Under the pieces are notes generated by a model that was given only the letters and a program-made list of their open reading frames with translations, did no database searches and was not told the DNA's origin. Below are positions 25,104 to 34,877 of a stretch of DNA of 64,000 bases, in pieces (the stretch's first letter is position 1; each line of letters starts with the position of its first letter). This DNA comes from Lujinxingia litoralis (GTDB lineage Bacteria > Myxococcota_A > Bradymonadia > Bradymonadales > Bradymonadaceae): positions 948,914-1,012,913 of the forward strand of contig NZ_QHKO01000001.1 in assembly GCF_003260125.1 (NCBI RefSeq), read 5' to 3'. Made by a program: the position numbers and the translations under genes.

Positions 25104-25265
25104 CAGCGGTCTCCCGGGCGCGCTGCGCGAAGCGGCGCTAATCGTTTCCGTTGAAGTAAAAAGAGCAGATGGGCAGTCTATGTTTAAAACTCCGCGCGTG
25201 TCAGGCTCACGCGCAAGGGGGCGCGAACCCTTGCCCAATCCCCATCCGGGCTACGACCAAGGGAC

Positions 25266-25291
25266 GAAAAACGCCCCCGTCTCCGGGGGCG
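25266..25291 (-). terminator. Rho-independent terminator, minus strand
   Basis: CGCCCCCG pairs with CGGGGGCG, with a T run on the minus strand. It lies between the repeat lipoprotein (25426) and paralog A (25103), as the second of two terminators in a row. Confidence 0.65.
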
Positions 25292-25355
25292 CCTTCTCAG
25301 CAGGCCAGCCTCTCCTCTCCGGCCCCAAGACCCAACTCCCTAACCCTCCCCTGGC

Positions 25356-25392
25356 AAAAAAGCCCACGCAACCTGCGGGGCCGCGTGGGCTT
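25356..25392 (-). terminator. Rho-independent terminator of the repeat lipoprotein
   Basis: AAGCCCACGC pairs with GCGTGGGCTT and six T follow on the minus strand; 34 bases after the stop at 25426. Confidence 0.8.
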
Positions 25393-25425
25393 GATATGTC
25401 GACGTCGGGAGGGTCCTCGACACGT

Positions 25426-26469
25426 TCAGCCCGAGAAGACAAAGCGGCCGCCCGTCTCCCAGCGGTACGTGCCGCCGCCGACGCACACCTCGTCGAGGGG
25501 GCCGATGTGGACGAAGTGCTCGTCTTCGAGCCAGAAGGGTTCAAAGTCCACGCTGCCCTCCAGGGTCAGGGTCTGGCCTTGATGATCCCCCTCAAAGCTG
25601 AAGGTGTGGATGCGCACCCCGTCGATGGTGATCTCGAAGTCGCGCACCGCGTCAAATCCACCTGCGGGCGCTGTGCCGTCGCAATTTGACATGTAGGTGT
25701 CGTCATAGACCTCCAGACGGTAGCTCAGGGAGCTCACGAAGTGGGGGGTCGGTACGGTGAAGTAGTGGCGGAGGAAGTGATCCAGCGCGTAAAACGAGCG
25801 ACTTTGTCCTGCCGAGATGGGCACCGCCCACCCGGCCGAGCCATAGGTCAGGGTCTCTGGCGAGGGAAAGGCCAGGTCGGTGAAGAGGGTGTCGCAGACG
25901 TAGATGGTTTCCTGGATCTCATCGTCACCGAGCTCGCCATCGGCGTTTGTGTCGAGCCCCACCGAGACGGCGCTTCCGCGATAGCCGCAGTTCTCGCCAG
26001 CGGGCTCCTCCTCGGTGCGGATCAGGGAGTTCAACCCCTCGACACCGGTGCATACCAGCGACTCGGCGGACACCTCGTCGGGGTCGAGTTCCGCGTTGGC
26101 GTTGGCGTCCAGACCGCTCAACACCCGCACGCCGCCGGCGGCACAATCCTCGCCGGGCGCGACGTCTTCCGTGCGAATGAGCGGGGTTTGTCCACCGGGG
26201 CCCTGCTCCCCACCCTCACCGGCGCATACAAAGGACTCGCCAGACACCTCGTCGGGGCCGAGTTCACCGTCGGCGTTGGCGTCCAGACCGCTCAGCACCC
26301 GCACGCCGCCGGCGGCGCATTCGGCGCCGGGCTCCACCCTTTCGGTGCGGATCAGGGAGTTGAGGCCGTCTGCCCCCTCGGGGCCCTGTACGCCGCTGCC
26401 ATCGCCTCCGCAGGCGCTAAGAAAAAGGGCCAGACACACACAACGCATCGCAAGTCGCAAATAAAACAC
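25426..26469 (-). CDS. Lipoprotein with three DUF7151-type repeats and a C-terminal beta domain
   Basis: 347 residues from a GTG at 26469 behind GGAG (ATG at residue 8 possible). Lipobox LSAC. Three repeats of about 47 residues follow the pattern LIRTE, PGxxCAxGGxxVxxGLDxNxDGELxxDE, ExxxVC, i.e. a Cys pair around an EF-hand-like Asp loop that may bind calcium. A collagen-like GPEGADG spacer precedes repeat 1. The C-terminal 150 residues look like a secreted beta domain with two Cys. Likely a surface lipoprotein; role unknown. Confidence 0.78.
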   Translation of the reverse strand: MFYLRLAMRCVCLALFLSACGGDGSGVQGPEGADGLNSLIRTERVEPGAECAAGGVRVLSGLDANADGELGPDEVSGESFVCAGEGGEQGPGGQTPLIRTEDVAPGEDCAAGGVRVLSGLDANANAELDPDEVSAESLVCTGVEGLNSLIRTEEEPAGENCGYRGSAVSVGLDTNADGELGDDEIQETIYVCDTLFTDLAFPSPETLTYGSAGWAVPISAGQSRSFYALDHFLRHYFTVPTPHFVSSLSYRLEVYDDTYMSNCDGTAPAGGFDAVRDFEITIDGVRIHTFSFEGDHQGQTLTLEGSVDFEPFWLEDEHFVHIGPLDEVCVGGGTYRWETGGRFVFSG

Positions 26470-26682
26470 GGTTCACACTCCAGGGATCCGTACGCCGCAA
26501 GCTCATGGGAAAAAGCGATGTGCTCGCAGCCTCGAAACAAAGAAAACAGAGACGATGGTGCAAAGGTCGCCTTTTGTAAAAACACCTCCCCCCGGCGGTC
26601 AATGTCTCTTTACCACGGAGCGCGAACGCTCCGGGGACTCTCGGGGTATGGGGAGAGGAGAAGAGCCCCCTCCCCAGAAACC

Positions 26683-27456
26683 TCACCCCGGCGAGGCGGC
26701 CGAAATGTCGCCGAAGTCCGGCTCAAACTCCGCCGGTGCGGCTTCGGGCTCGGGCGCCTCGCTCTTCTCGCCAAGGGCCCGGTAGAGCAGCGCTCCTCCC
26801 ACCCCGCCGGCGATGGGAGCCAGCCAGAAGAGCCAGAGCTGGGAGAGCGCCCACCCGCCCACAAAGAGCGCCACACCGGTGCTGCGGGCCGGGTTCACCG
26901 AGGTGTTGGTCACCGGCAGGCTGATCAGGTGCACCAGCATCAACGCCAGTCCGATGGCCAGCGGCGCCACCGCCGCGGGCACACGTTTGTGGGTGGCCCC
27001 CATGATCGCGAACACAAAGAGGCCGGTCATGAGCACCTCGATCACCAGCCCTGACAAGAGGGTGTAGCCCCCGGGCGAATGCTCCCCGTAGCCATTGGCC
27101 GCAAAGCCGGCCTCCAGTGAGAAGGTGGGGCTGCCGCTGGCGACCACGTAGAGCACCGCGGCGGCGGCCACCCCGCCGAGCACCTGCACTACGATGTAGG
27201 GGATCACATCGCGCCCCGGGAAACGACCGCCGATCCACAGCCCGAGCGAGACGGCCGGGTTGATATGACACCCGGAGATGTCACCGATGGCATAGGCCAA
27301 CACCAGCAGCGTCAGGCCAAAGGCCAGCCCGACACCGACGATCCCCACCCCGATCTCGGGAAAGGTCGCGGCGATGACGGCCGCGCCGCACCCGACTAAC
27401 ACCAGAAAGAAGGTTCCTACGAACTCCGCCGAAAGACGCCTGGCTCGATCTTGCAT
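26683..27456 (-). CDS. aqpZ: Aquaporin Z-type water channel
   Basis: 257 residues with six membrane helices and the two NPA half-helices, HINPAVSLG and SVNPARSTG. The start at 27456 ([18 protein letters not shown]) has GGGAG upstream. The pore residues fit water-selective AqpZ rather than GlpF (Arg after the second NPA, no GlpF-type Asp insertion). An acidic Pro/Glu tail of about 30 residues extends beyond the family's usual end. It sits between two paralogous lipoprotein genes with which it has no evident link. Confidence 0.9.
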   Translation of the reverse strand: MQDRARRLSAEFVGTFFLVLVGCGAAVIAATFPEIGVGIVGVGLAFGLTLLVLAYAIGDISGCHINPAVSLGLWIGGRFPGRDVIPYIVVQVLGGVAAAAVLYVVASGSPTFSLEAGFAANGYGEHSPGGYTLLSGLVIEVLMTGLFVFAIMGATHKRVPAAVAPLAIGLALMLVHLISLPVTNTSVNPARSTGVALFVGGWALSQLWLFWLAPIAGGVGGALLYRALGEKSEAPEPEAAPAEFEPDFGDISAASPG

Positions 27457-27643
27457 GATGGCTCCCTGTGCCAGCACCGACTTAGGCCCCCTCCCGCAAC
27501 CCATGCGCCCCCCCTGGGGCACTTACCCCCGAAACGTAGGTCCCTACCGAAGCCGACCCAAATCAGCGCCGGGTCGGAGTCTGGGAGGGGAGGCGGGTCG
27601 GCGCCCCCCAGATGCCCCCGAGCTGTCAGCCCCCCAAAAAAAC

Positions 27644-27677
27644 AAAAAACGCCCCCCGAGACGGGGGGCGTTTTTTT
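27644..27677. terminator. Bidirectional rho-independent terminator
   Basis: AAAAAACGCCCCCC pairs with GGGGGGCGTTTTTT around loop GAGA; it ends the minus-strand gene at 27714. Confidence 0.85.
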
Positions 27678-27713
27678 ACGCGTGGCCAGCGCCCGCGAGA
27701 CGCGGGCTCGGGC

Positions 27714-29339
27714 TCACTGCCGGTAGAAGACCCCGCGCAGATCTTCGGTGCTCGAGATGGCCGAGTCGGCCCGGTAGGCCGTGGCGCGGAACTGGTAGTA
27801 CATCCCCTCTTCGAAGGGCCCCTCGTAGGCCACGCTCAGGTTGGTGCTGCCGCCGGCCGAGGGGATGTCGTTGGCCTCCCAGACCACGTCGCCATAAGCG
27901 TTGAAGACCACCACATCGTACCACTGGGCGTTGCTGGCCGGGCCCCAGGTCAGCGTGGGGGGCGCGGTGAGCCCCTCGGGGCCCTCGGCGCCGGGGGTCA
28001 CGGTGTCGAGGGCCGCGGTGACCTTAAAGGAAGGCGTCACCTCGAAGGTGCCCTCGCCAGAGGCGATCGTGGTGCGCACCAGCTCGGTGCCGGCGATGCC
28101 CTCATCCGGGTCGCGCACCAGCTCGTCGTTCTCGAAGCCGGCGAGCACGTAGTAGTCGCCGGCGGGGACGCCCTCGATGGTCCATTCGCCATCGATGTTC
28201 GGCGCCCCGGAGCGCGGGGCGCGCAGGCCGGCAGGCACCTCGCCACGGACCGAGACCTCGTCGAAGGTCGACGCCACCACGAAGACCACCGAGCTCTGCA
28301 GCCCCCCGGAGGCGGCCACGATCTGAATCTGCCCGCTGACATCCTGCAGCCCCTCCTCCGACTCGCTGAGGATGACGTCCTCCACCGGCACGTCGGCCAT
28401 GCTCACCTGCTCCGGCTCGACTTGAGTGCCGGCGATGTAGCCGCGCAGCTGATAGTCCCCCGGCGGGACGTTGAAGATGGTGAACGCCCCGTTACGCGCC
28501 GAGACCCCGCTGATGCCGGTATCCGGATCGCTCTCCGCCACCACCAGCACCCCGCCCAGCCCGCGCTCGCCAATGTCCACCAGACCGCTGATCGAGGAAA
28601 AACCCTGCTGACTGGCCGGCAACTCAATCAGCGCCACATCGGTCTGCGCGGTGTCGATCACCAGCTCACCCGACTCCCCGATCACCGAGGCCGTGGTGGT
28701 GTCGATGGGCAGCGCGGTGCGCAACCCGCCGGGGAAGGTCTGATAGTCGGCGGCGCTGCCGCGCAGGGTAAAGAACTGCTGCACCGGGACGCCCTGGGCG
28801 TCGCGCAGCGCCGGGATCTGCAGGCGGTAGGCGCCCACCTCGTCACTCACGGCCACGTCGCTCAGCGCGCTGCCCTCTTCATTGAAGGCGATGATCTGGG
28901 CGCCGGGGATGGCCTCCAACGAGGCGTTATCAAAGACCTGCCCCTGCACAAAGAGCGCGCTGTGACACTGGTGCTCTCCGCTCTCGGTGGCCTCGCAGGC
29001 CAGCCCCGGGGCACAGGTGTTCTCCTCCGGGTCACACTCGGCGCCGGCTTCGAGCAGGCAGCGCGCGTCTTCGCCTGGAGCCGGCTCGATGCAGGTAGCG
29101 TCGGAGGCGCAGGGAGAGGGGTCTTCGGCCAGCGAGCAACGCCCGCCGTCAGGGTGCAGGCAGCGCAGAGTCGGCCCGTTGTCGCCCCGACACACCAGCA
29201 AAAAGTCACTCCCCTGGCAGGGCTCCGCCAGAGAGGGGTCACAGACCTCGCCAGGGCCAGCGGCCTCGTCACAGCCACCACACCCCTGGGCAAAGCCCAC
29301 CAAAAGACCGGCAAAAAGCGTCCATCGCAGGTAGCGCAT
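27714..29339 (-). CDS. Large lipoprotein with carboxypeptidase-regulatory-like repeats (paralog B)
   Basis: 541 residues, the same length as paralog A at 23478. Lipobox is in GFAQGC. Shared landmarks run the full length: DEAAGPGEVC, CLHPDGGRC, FVQGQVFDNASLE, DVALIELPASQQGFSSISG, GAFTIFNVPPGDYQLRGY, GEWTIEGVPAGDYYVLAGF, LTWGPASNAQWYDVVVF and LRGVFYR at the end. The pair is a tandem duplication now separated by two other genes. Predicted to be anchored in the outer membrane with Ig-like domains outside. Confidence 0.8.
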   Translation of the reverse strand: MRYLRWTLFAGLLVGFAQGCGGCDEAAGPGEVCDPSLAEPCQGSDFLLVCRGDNGPTLRCLHPDGGRCSLAEDPSPCASDATCIEPAPGEDARCLLEAGAECDPEENTCAPGLACEATESGEHQCHSALFVQGQVFDNASLEAIPGAQIIAFNEEGSALSDVAVSDEVGAYRLQIPALRDAQGVPVQQFFTLRGSAADYQTFPGGLRTALPIDTTTASVIGESGELVIDTAQTDVALIELPASQQGFSSISGLVDIGERGLGGVLVVAESDPDTGISGVSARNGAFTIFNVPPGDYQLRGYIAGTQVEPEQVSMADVPVEDVILSESEEGLQDVSGQIQIVAASGGLQSSVVFVVASTFDEVSVRGEVPAGLRAPRSGAPNIDGEWTIEGVPAGDYYVLAGFENDELVRDPDEGIAGTELVRTTIASGEGTFEVTPSFKVTAALDTVTPGAEGPEGLTAPPTLTWGPASNAQWYDVVVFNAYGDVVWEANDIPSAGGSTNLSVAYEGPFEEGMYYQFRATAYRADSAISSTEDLRGVFYRQ

Positions 29340-29486
29340 CGTTCACCTCCACAGCCTCCGACCACCGGCCGGAGCGTCCATGATGCATTGGGTTGTCTCG
29401 CAAAGAAGCTACAAACCAGCCTAGAGGGAGCGTTTCCCGATGTCACCGCTACAAGGTGTTACTACGCTGCACAGCTCCCAAAGCAC

Positions 29487-29516
29487 AAAAAAGCCGGGCC
29501 CCCACCGGGCCCGGCT
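29487..29516 (-). terminator. Rho-independent terminator, minus strand
   Basis: AGCCGGGCCC pairs with GGGCCCGGCT and is followed by T on the minus strand; 42 bases after the stop at 29559. Confidence 0.75.
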
Positions 29517-29558
29517 CTCGCTGCTCCATCGCCCCACAGGGAGCGCTGTTCCGGCGTT

Positions 29559-30092
29559 CTACTGCGCGCGGTACACCATCCGATAGCTCACCGGCCGCGG
29601 CAGCTGCTCCATCTCCAGACGCGTGCGCACGTCCAGGCGCCCGCCCTCCCGACAGCGGTACTGGCTGCGGATGGGGCCATGTTCGGTCTCCATCTCGACA
29701 TGCAAGACTTCATCGCGCATCCGGGCGCGAAAGTGCACCTCCTCGCCATTCTCGCCAGTGTGGGCCACACGTTCGCCGTTGAGCGGCAGCGTAACCGCCG
29801 GCCGGTCTCCGCCCTGAAGCGTGATCTGCCCCTCCTGCTGACGGAGGGTCAAACGGCGGTCGGGCCCCTCGCCGCGCTTGAGCATCTTGCGGGCGATCGC
29901 CCGCTTGATGGCGTTCATCTCCTGAAGCGCGGGCTCAAAAGCGGCCAGAAAATCATCGCTGGCCGCTTCATCCAGGGTGTAGGTGCCAGAACACGGAGGG
30001 GTCTGCGCCTGGGCCGTGGCGGGCCCGGCCAGCCCCACTACCAGCAGCGTTGAAATGGCGAGCAAAAGCGACGAGAGAGAAAAGCTGCGCAT
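29559..30092 (-). CDS. Secreted protein of unknown function
   Basis: 177 residues from the ATG at 30092, preceded by AGGAG. A Sec signal peptide (LLLAISTLLVVGLAG then ATAQAQ) is followed by a helical segment (DDFLAAFEPALQEMNAIKRA) and a small beta domain (RLTLRQQEGQITLQGGDRPAVTLPL, EVHFRARMRDEVLHVEM). Such short lipocalin-like proteins occur in these genomes, but the family is not recognised. It stands alone with its own terminator. Confidence 0.7.
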   Translation of the reverse strand: MRSFSLSSLLLAISTLLVVGLAGPATAQAQTPPCSGTYTLDEAASDDFLAAFEPALQEMNAIKRAIARKMLKRGEGPDRRLTLRQQEGQITLQGGDRPAVTLPLNGERVAHTGENGEEVHFRARMRDEVLHVEMETEHGPIRSQYRCREGGRLDVRTRLEMEQLPRPVSYRMVYRAQ

Positions 30093-30243
30093 AAAGGCTC
30101 CTGGCATCCACGATCCATGATGAGAAAGAGTGTGGCGAGCGCTCTCAGAGAGCCCTAAGCCCCCACTCCGTAGCGACGATGCAACTAAATTAGCGCACCG
30201 CCCCCCCCGATGACAGAGTTCCCTTCTTCGCGGTACAGCGCGC

Positions 30244-30531
30244 CTAAATCGTGCGTTCCACCGCCCAGACAAACGCCCTCAAACCGCGCCCCTTCTCATC
30301 AAGCGCGGCCAGCGCGTCGAGGAAGGCATCGACCTGCTCGTCCTCGACGACGCAGTACATCGCGCCGTTGAGCGAAGGCCAGATATGGTTTCCCATATGG
30401 GGCTCCCCCTCGACCGAACCCCGGCCCTGCACGCCGTTCCAGCGGGTGAACCCCCGCACGCCCTGCGCTTCGAGCAGATCGATCAGACGCTCGGAGAGCA
30501 CCTCATTGTACGTGATCATCACAGCTTTCAT
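30244..30531 (-). CDS. PII-like transporter-associated protein (PG0541 type)
   Basis: 95 residues with the ferredoxin-like PII pattern (KAVMITYNEVLSERLIDLLE, then FTRWNGVQGRGS and a second half MYCVVEDEQVDAFLDALAAL). This small family is found directly after RND pumps. The start overlaps the pump stop by four bases (ATGA), so it is coupled to it. It probably senses a small molecule or modulates the pump. Confidence 0.85.
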   Translation of the reverse strand: MKAVMITYNEVLSERLIDLLEAQGVRGFTRWNGVQGRGSVEGEPHMGNHIWPSLNGAMYCVVEDEQVDAFLDALAALDEKGRGLRAFVWAVERTI

Positions 30532-33500
30532 GAAAGGCCTCCGGTGCGCGTGACGGCGTTGCGCTCAAACATCCCGTAGAGCACCGGCACGATAATCAGG
30601 GTCACCACCGTCGAGAAGGTCAGCCCGCCGATGACCGAAATGGCCATGGGCTTCCAGAGCTCGGCGCCCTCGCCAATCTCCAGCGCCAGCGGAATCATCG
30701 CCAGAATCGTCGTCAACGTGGTCATCAACACCGGGCGCAGACGCGACATGCTCCCCTCGACGATCGCGTCGAAAATCGAGAGGCCGCGCCCCTGCAAGAG
30801 TTTGATGTAGTCGATGAGCACGATGGCGTTCTTCACCACGATACCCACCAGGATGATCGCCCCGATCAGACCGATCACGCTCAGCGGCGTGTCGGTGAGC
30901 AGGAGCGCCAGAATCACCCCGGTAAAGGCAAAGGGAATCGAGAACATGATGACAAAGGGCTCCTTGAGCGACTCAAACTGCCCGGCCATCACCAGGTAGA
31001 CCAGGATCAGGCTCAGAGCCAGGATCAGGAAGAGGTCCTGGAAGGACTCCTGCTGCTCCTGGAAGTCGCCGCCGTAGGTGATGGCGATCTGCGGGGGCAG
31101 CTCCTGGGCATCAACCCACTCGGCGACATCCTCCATCACCAGGTTCAGGGCACGCCCCTCAATCCCGGCCGAGACCGTAAGCATGCGCTCGCGGTCGATG
31201 CGCTCGATGTTGGGCGGCACCATGAACTCCTTGATCTCGCCAAGGTCCTGAATCCGCACGCGGGCACCGGTGGGAGCGTTGATCGTCATATCGCGGATCT
31301 GCTCCAGGGAGCCCCGCTCGCTCTCGGCGTAGCGCAACACCACATCGTACTCATCGCCCTCGCGCCGGAAGATGGTAGCGGTCTGCCCGGCGACGTTCCC
31401 GCGAACCACCTGGGCGACCTGCGCCGAGCTCAGCCCGAAGTCACTTAAGCGCTCGCGATCAAAGATGATCTCAAACTCCGGACGACTCTCACCGCGGCTT
31501 AAGCCCACGTCGCGAATCCCCTCGATGCCCTTCATATGTTCGGCCAGGTCGTTGGCCAGAGCCGTGGTCTGCTCCAGATCGAACCCGCGGATCTCCACGG
31601 CCACCGGCTGCGCGCTGCCCGCGCCCCCGCTGTTTCCGGAGGTGACCGTGGAGGTGACCACCTCGGGCACCCCGGCCATGATGCCGCGGATCTGGTCGGC
31701 GACCTCAAAGACCGAGCGCTCACGATCGTCCTGATCGATGAGCTCCATGCGCAGCTGGAACTCGTTTTTTCCGCCCCCGACCCCGCCAAACATCGAGCCG
31801 CTGGTACCGCTGGTACTGTTGATGCGCTTGAGTTCGGGGATCGCCTCGGTGATCTGCGCCTCCAGCCGTCCGACCACCTCCGAGGTGTACTCCAGGCTGC
31901 GGCTGGTCTCGAGTTCGCCGCTGACCGTGACAAAACCATCATCGCTGATCGGCATAAACTCGGTGCCCACCCGCGGCACCAGCGCCACGCTGCCGGCGAA
32001 GGTCAGCATCGCCACCAGCATCGTGGTCTTGCGGTAGCGCACGGCCACGCGCAGGGTCGCGCCGTACAGACGCTCCAGCGCACTCAGCCCGGCGTTGATC
32101 CCCCGGGAGAGCGCCCGCAGCGGCCCCCCGCCGGGGCCCTCATCAACCGGCTTCATCAGCAGCGAGCCCATCATCGGCGTCAGCGTCAGCGCGGCCACCG
32201 TCGAGGTGACCACCGTGACCACCACAATCGCCCCGAGCTGGCCAAACCACACCCCGGTCATGCCCTCCAGGAAGGTCAGCGGCAAAAACACCGCCACCAC
32301 CGTCAGCGTGGTCGCGATCACCGCCACTCCCACCTCACCGGTGCCGTGGATGGCTGCCTCCCGCGGCGTACTCCCCCGCTCGATGTGCTGCATGATGTTC
32401 TCCAGCACGACGATGGCGTCATCGACCACCATCCCCAGCGCGATCGAGAGCGAGGAGAGCGAGATCATGTTGAGCGTGGAACCGACCAGGGTCAGGTAGA
32501 TAAAGCCCACGATCAGCGAGACCGGGATGGTCGCCGCGATCACGATGGTCGCTCGCCATTGGCGCAAAAAGATCAGCACCACCAGCACCACGAAGACCAC
32601 CGCGTAGAAGAGCACGGAGCTCAAGTTGTCGATCGCGCTGACGATAAACTCGGAGGTGTCGATGATCATCGTCAGCTCCACATCGTCGGGGAGCGTATCG
32701 ATGATCGCAGGCATCGCCGCCAGCACCCGCTCGGAGACCTCCACGGTGTTGGCCTCGCTCTGCTTCTGCACCGCGAAGGTCAGCCCCTGACGCCCGTTGA
32801 CCCGGGAGATAGCGTCTTCATCGGCAAAGCCCTCGCGGATCGTCGCCACCTGATCCAGGGTCACCTGACGGCCCTGGAAGTTGGCCACGATCACCCCGCC
32901 GATATCCTCCACCGAACGAAACTCGGTGTTGACCCGCAGGTTGTAGCTCTCGTTACCCAGATCCACGCGCCCGGCCGGTGAAGAGATGTTTTCGGCCTGC
33001 AGGGCCTGCGCGATCTGTGGGATATCCAGGTTGTAGGCGCGCAGGCGCTCCGGATCGAGCACCACCTGCACCTCCCGGCTCGGCGCCCCGGTCACCGAGA
33101 CATCCCCCACGCCGCTGATACGGTTGATCGGGTTGACGATCAGATCGTCGATCAGCTGCTCCAGCTCCGGAAAGCTCTCCTCGGCGGTGACCGCGTACAC
33201 CACCACCGGGATCGCGCTGGCGTCAAACTTCTGCAAAATCGGGTCGTCAGCATCCTCCGGCAACAGGAACTCGGCCCGCCCCAGGCGATCGCGTACATTG
33301 TTGGTCGCCTCATCCATGTTGGCCCCGGAGTTGAATTCCAGGGTGACAACCGAAAAGTTGTCCAGCGAGGTCGAGGTCACCTCCAGCAAATCCGGGGTCG
33401 TGCCCAGTACGCTCTCCAGGTGTTCGGTGACGTTGCGCTCAACCTCCAGCGCGCCGGCCCCCTCGTAGCTGGTGATCACCGAGATGATCGGCGACTCCAC

Positions 33501-33617
33501 CTCCGGAAAAAGGTCCACCGGCAGTTTGATGTAGGAGTAGATGCCAAAGACCATGATGGCGATAAACACCATGGAGGTAGCGATGGGCCGCATGACGGCC
33601 AGGCGAAAGATGTTCAT
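30528..33617 (-). CDS. RND efflux pump, HAE1 family inner-membrane permease
   Basis: 1029 residues, the usual size, with 12 membrane helices in two halves and large periplasmic loops (about 35-330 and 560-860). TM4 has the proton-relay Asp pair (SIALGMVVDDAIVVLEN) and TM10 the matching VKNAIVLIDY. It exports hydrophobic or amphiphilic drugs with the adaptor and TolC genes upstream. The substrate cannot be read from sequence. The second gene of the pump trio ends 46 bases before it. Confidence 0.92.
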   Translation of the reverse strand: MNIFRLAVMRPIATSMVFIAIMVFGIYSYIKLPVDLFPEVESPIISVITSYEGAGALEVERNVTEHLESVLGTTPDLLEVTSTSLDNFSVVTLEFNSGANMDEATNNVRDRLGRAEFLLPEDADDPILQKFDASAIPVVVYAVTAEESFPELEQLIDDLIVNPINRISGVGDVSVTGAPSREVQVVLDPERLRAYNLDIPQIAQALQAENISSPAGRVDLGNESYNLRVNTEFRSVEDIGGVIVANFQGRQVTLDQVATIREGFADEDAISRVNGRQGLTFAVQKQSEANTVEVSERVLAAMPAIIDTLPDDVELTMIIDTSEFIVSAIDNLSSVLFYAVVFVVLVVLIFLRQWRATIVIAATIPVSLIVGFIYLTLVGSTLNMISLSSLSIALGMVVDDAIVVLENIMQHIERGSTPREAAIHGTGEVGVAVIATTLTVVAVFLPLTFLEGMTGVWFGQLGAIVVVTVVTSTVAALTLTPMMGSLLMKPVDEGPGGGPLRALSRGINAGLSALERLYGATLRVAVRYRKTTMLVAMLTFAGSVALVPRVGTEFMPISDDGFVTVSGELETSRSLEYTSEVVGRLEAQITEAIPELKRINSTSGTSGSMFGGVGGGKNEFQLRMELIDQDDRERSVFEVADQIRGIMAGVPEVVTSTVTSGNSGGAGSAQPVAVEIRGFDLEQTTALANDLAEHMKGIEGIRDVGLSRGESRPEFEIIFDRERLSDFGLSSAQVAQVVRGNVAGQTATIFRREGDEYDVVLRYAESERGSLEQIRDMTINAPTGARVRIQDLGEIKEFMVPPNIERIDRERMLTVSAGIEGRALNLVMEDVAEWVDAQELPPQIAITYGGDFQEQQESFQDLFLILALSLILVYLVMAGQFESLKEPFVIMFSIPFAFTGVILALLLTDTPLSVIGLIGAIILVGIVVKNAIVLIDYIKLLQGRGLSIFDAIVEGSMSRLRPVLMTTLTTILAMIPLALEIGEGAELWKPMAISVIGGLTFSTVVTLIIVPVLYGMFERNAVTRTGGLS

Positions 33618-33662
33618 AAGAAATCCTTACAACGTCGATGTCAGTGCGGCTGGCCGCGCTCC

Positions 33663-34877
33663 TTAGCCCTTCTGGCCCGGTTGGGCCGGGGCGGCACCCT
33701 CTTCTGCACGCACGTCCGCCTCGGTGGGCTCCTCGACCACTTCGGCCTCCGGGGCCTCCGAGTCGCCCTGCGGCTGCCCCTTGTCATCGACCACCGATAC
33801 CTGGGTGCCCTCGTTGAGCCGAGACATCCCCTCGATCACCACCCGGTCACTCAGGCTTAAGCCCGAGGTCACCAGCTGCTGGTCTTCGAAGCGCTCTCCC
33901 ACCTTCACAAACGCGCGGTGGGCCTTGCCCTCCTGGACCACCCACACAAAGGGATCATCCCGGCCCGGCTGGGTCTGCAACGCGCTGCGCACCACAAAGA
34001 GCCCCTCCACCTCCCCGAGCTCCAGGCTGGCGCGGGCCGACATCCCCGGACTCAGGCGCCCTTCTTCATTGTCGAGCTTAATCTCCACCCGGAAGGTCCG
34101 GCTGTCGGGCTGAATGGTGGGGTTGATGCGGCTGACCTCCCCGACAAAATCTTCGCCCGGGTAGGTGTCGAGCTGGACCGTGGCCTTCATCCCGGTTTGA
34201 ACCTGGGGGTAGTAGCGCTCGGCCACATCGATCACGACCTTCAGTGGGTCCATCTGCTGAATGGTCAGGATGGCCGGGGCCTGCGCGCCGGCCACAAACT
34301 GCTCGCCGGCCACAAAGTAGCGGTGGGTCACCACGCCGCTGATGGGGCTGGTCAACACCGTGTTGCTGCGCAGCAACTCCATGTTGGTGTTGATCGTATC
34401 GTAGGCGGCCTGGGCCTGCTCCAGCTGCTGGCGGGCCACCGCGCCGATGTCAACCAGGCGCTTGGCCCGATCCAGCTCCGTCTTGGCGGTGCGCAACTCC
34501 ACTGCGGCCTGGCGCAAACTGACGTCATCCATCCGCGCCACCACCTGCCCGCGGCGTACCCGGTCGCCTTCCTGCACCCGGACCTGCTCAATGCGGGTGC
34601 CCTGGTTCCCGGTGATCTGGGCCACCTCCCAGGCCTCCAGCGTACCGGAGTAGGTCGCCCGGCGGGGCATCGTGGTCTCGGTGGCATGGGTCACGCGTAC
34701 CGGCGCGGCGCGCTCTTCGACCTTCTCGGCCGGCGCCTCGGCCTCGTCGGCCGGGGGTTTGCAGGCGCTCGTACTCAGGGCGATCCATCCGACCATCCCG
34801 AGCATGGCCAGGCTCGCCGGCCAGCGCCGCCGCGAGGAGGTTTTCGACGATTGAGACGGCATCATAAGATCACTCAT
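33663..34877 (-). CDS. RND efflux periplasmic adaptor (membrane-fusion) lipoprotein
   Basis: 404 residues from the ATG at 34877, which overlaps the TolC stop and has GGAG eight bases upstream. Lipobox LSTSAC. The usual order is present: beta-barrel/lipoyl half (RIEQVRVQEGDRVRRGQVVARM), a helical hairpin (LRTAKTELDRAKRLVDIGAV), the second lipoyl half (SPISGVVTHRYFVAGEQF), and the beta-barrel and membrane-proximal domains. The Glu/Pro-rich tail after residue 375 is unusual in length. Joins the pump and TolC. Confidence 0.9.
   Translation of the reverse strand: MSDLMMPSQSSKTSSRRRWPASLAMLGMVGWIALSTSACKPPADEAEAPAEKVEERAAPVRVTHATETTMPRRATYSGTLEAWEVAQITGNQGTRIEQVRVQEGDRVRRGQVVARMDDVSLRQAAVELRTAKTELDRAKRLVDIGAVARQQLEQAQAAYDTINTNMELLRSNTVLTSPISGVVTHRYFVAGEQFVAGAQAPAILTIQQMDPLKVVIDVAERYYPQVQTGMKATVQLDTYPGEDFVGEVSRINPTIQPDSRTFRVEIKLDNEEGRLSPGMSARASLELGEVEGLFVVRSALQTQPGRDDPFVWVVQEGKAHRAFVKVGERFEDQQLVTSGLSLSDRVVIEGMSRLNEGTQVSVVDDKGQPQGDSEAPEAEVVEEPTEADVRAEEGAAPAQPGQKG

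Noticed and set aside
27612..30053. An 813-codon plus-strand frame opposite the second large lipoprotein
   Set aside because: Composition is His/Arg/Gly rich without domain features, while the minus-strand frame has a lipobox and Ig-like repeats.
31536..32981. A 481-codon plus-strand frame inside the RND pump
   Set aside because: The translation is a run of His, Asp and Arg with no fold features; it is the antisense of conserved pump sequence.
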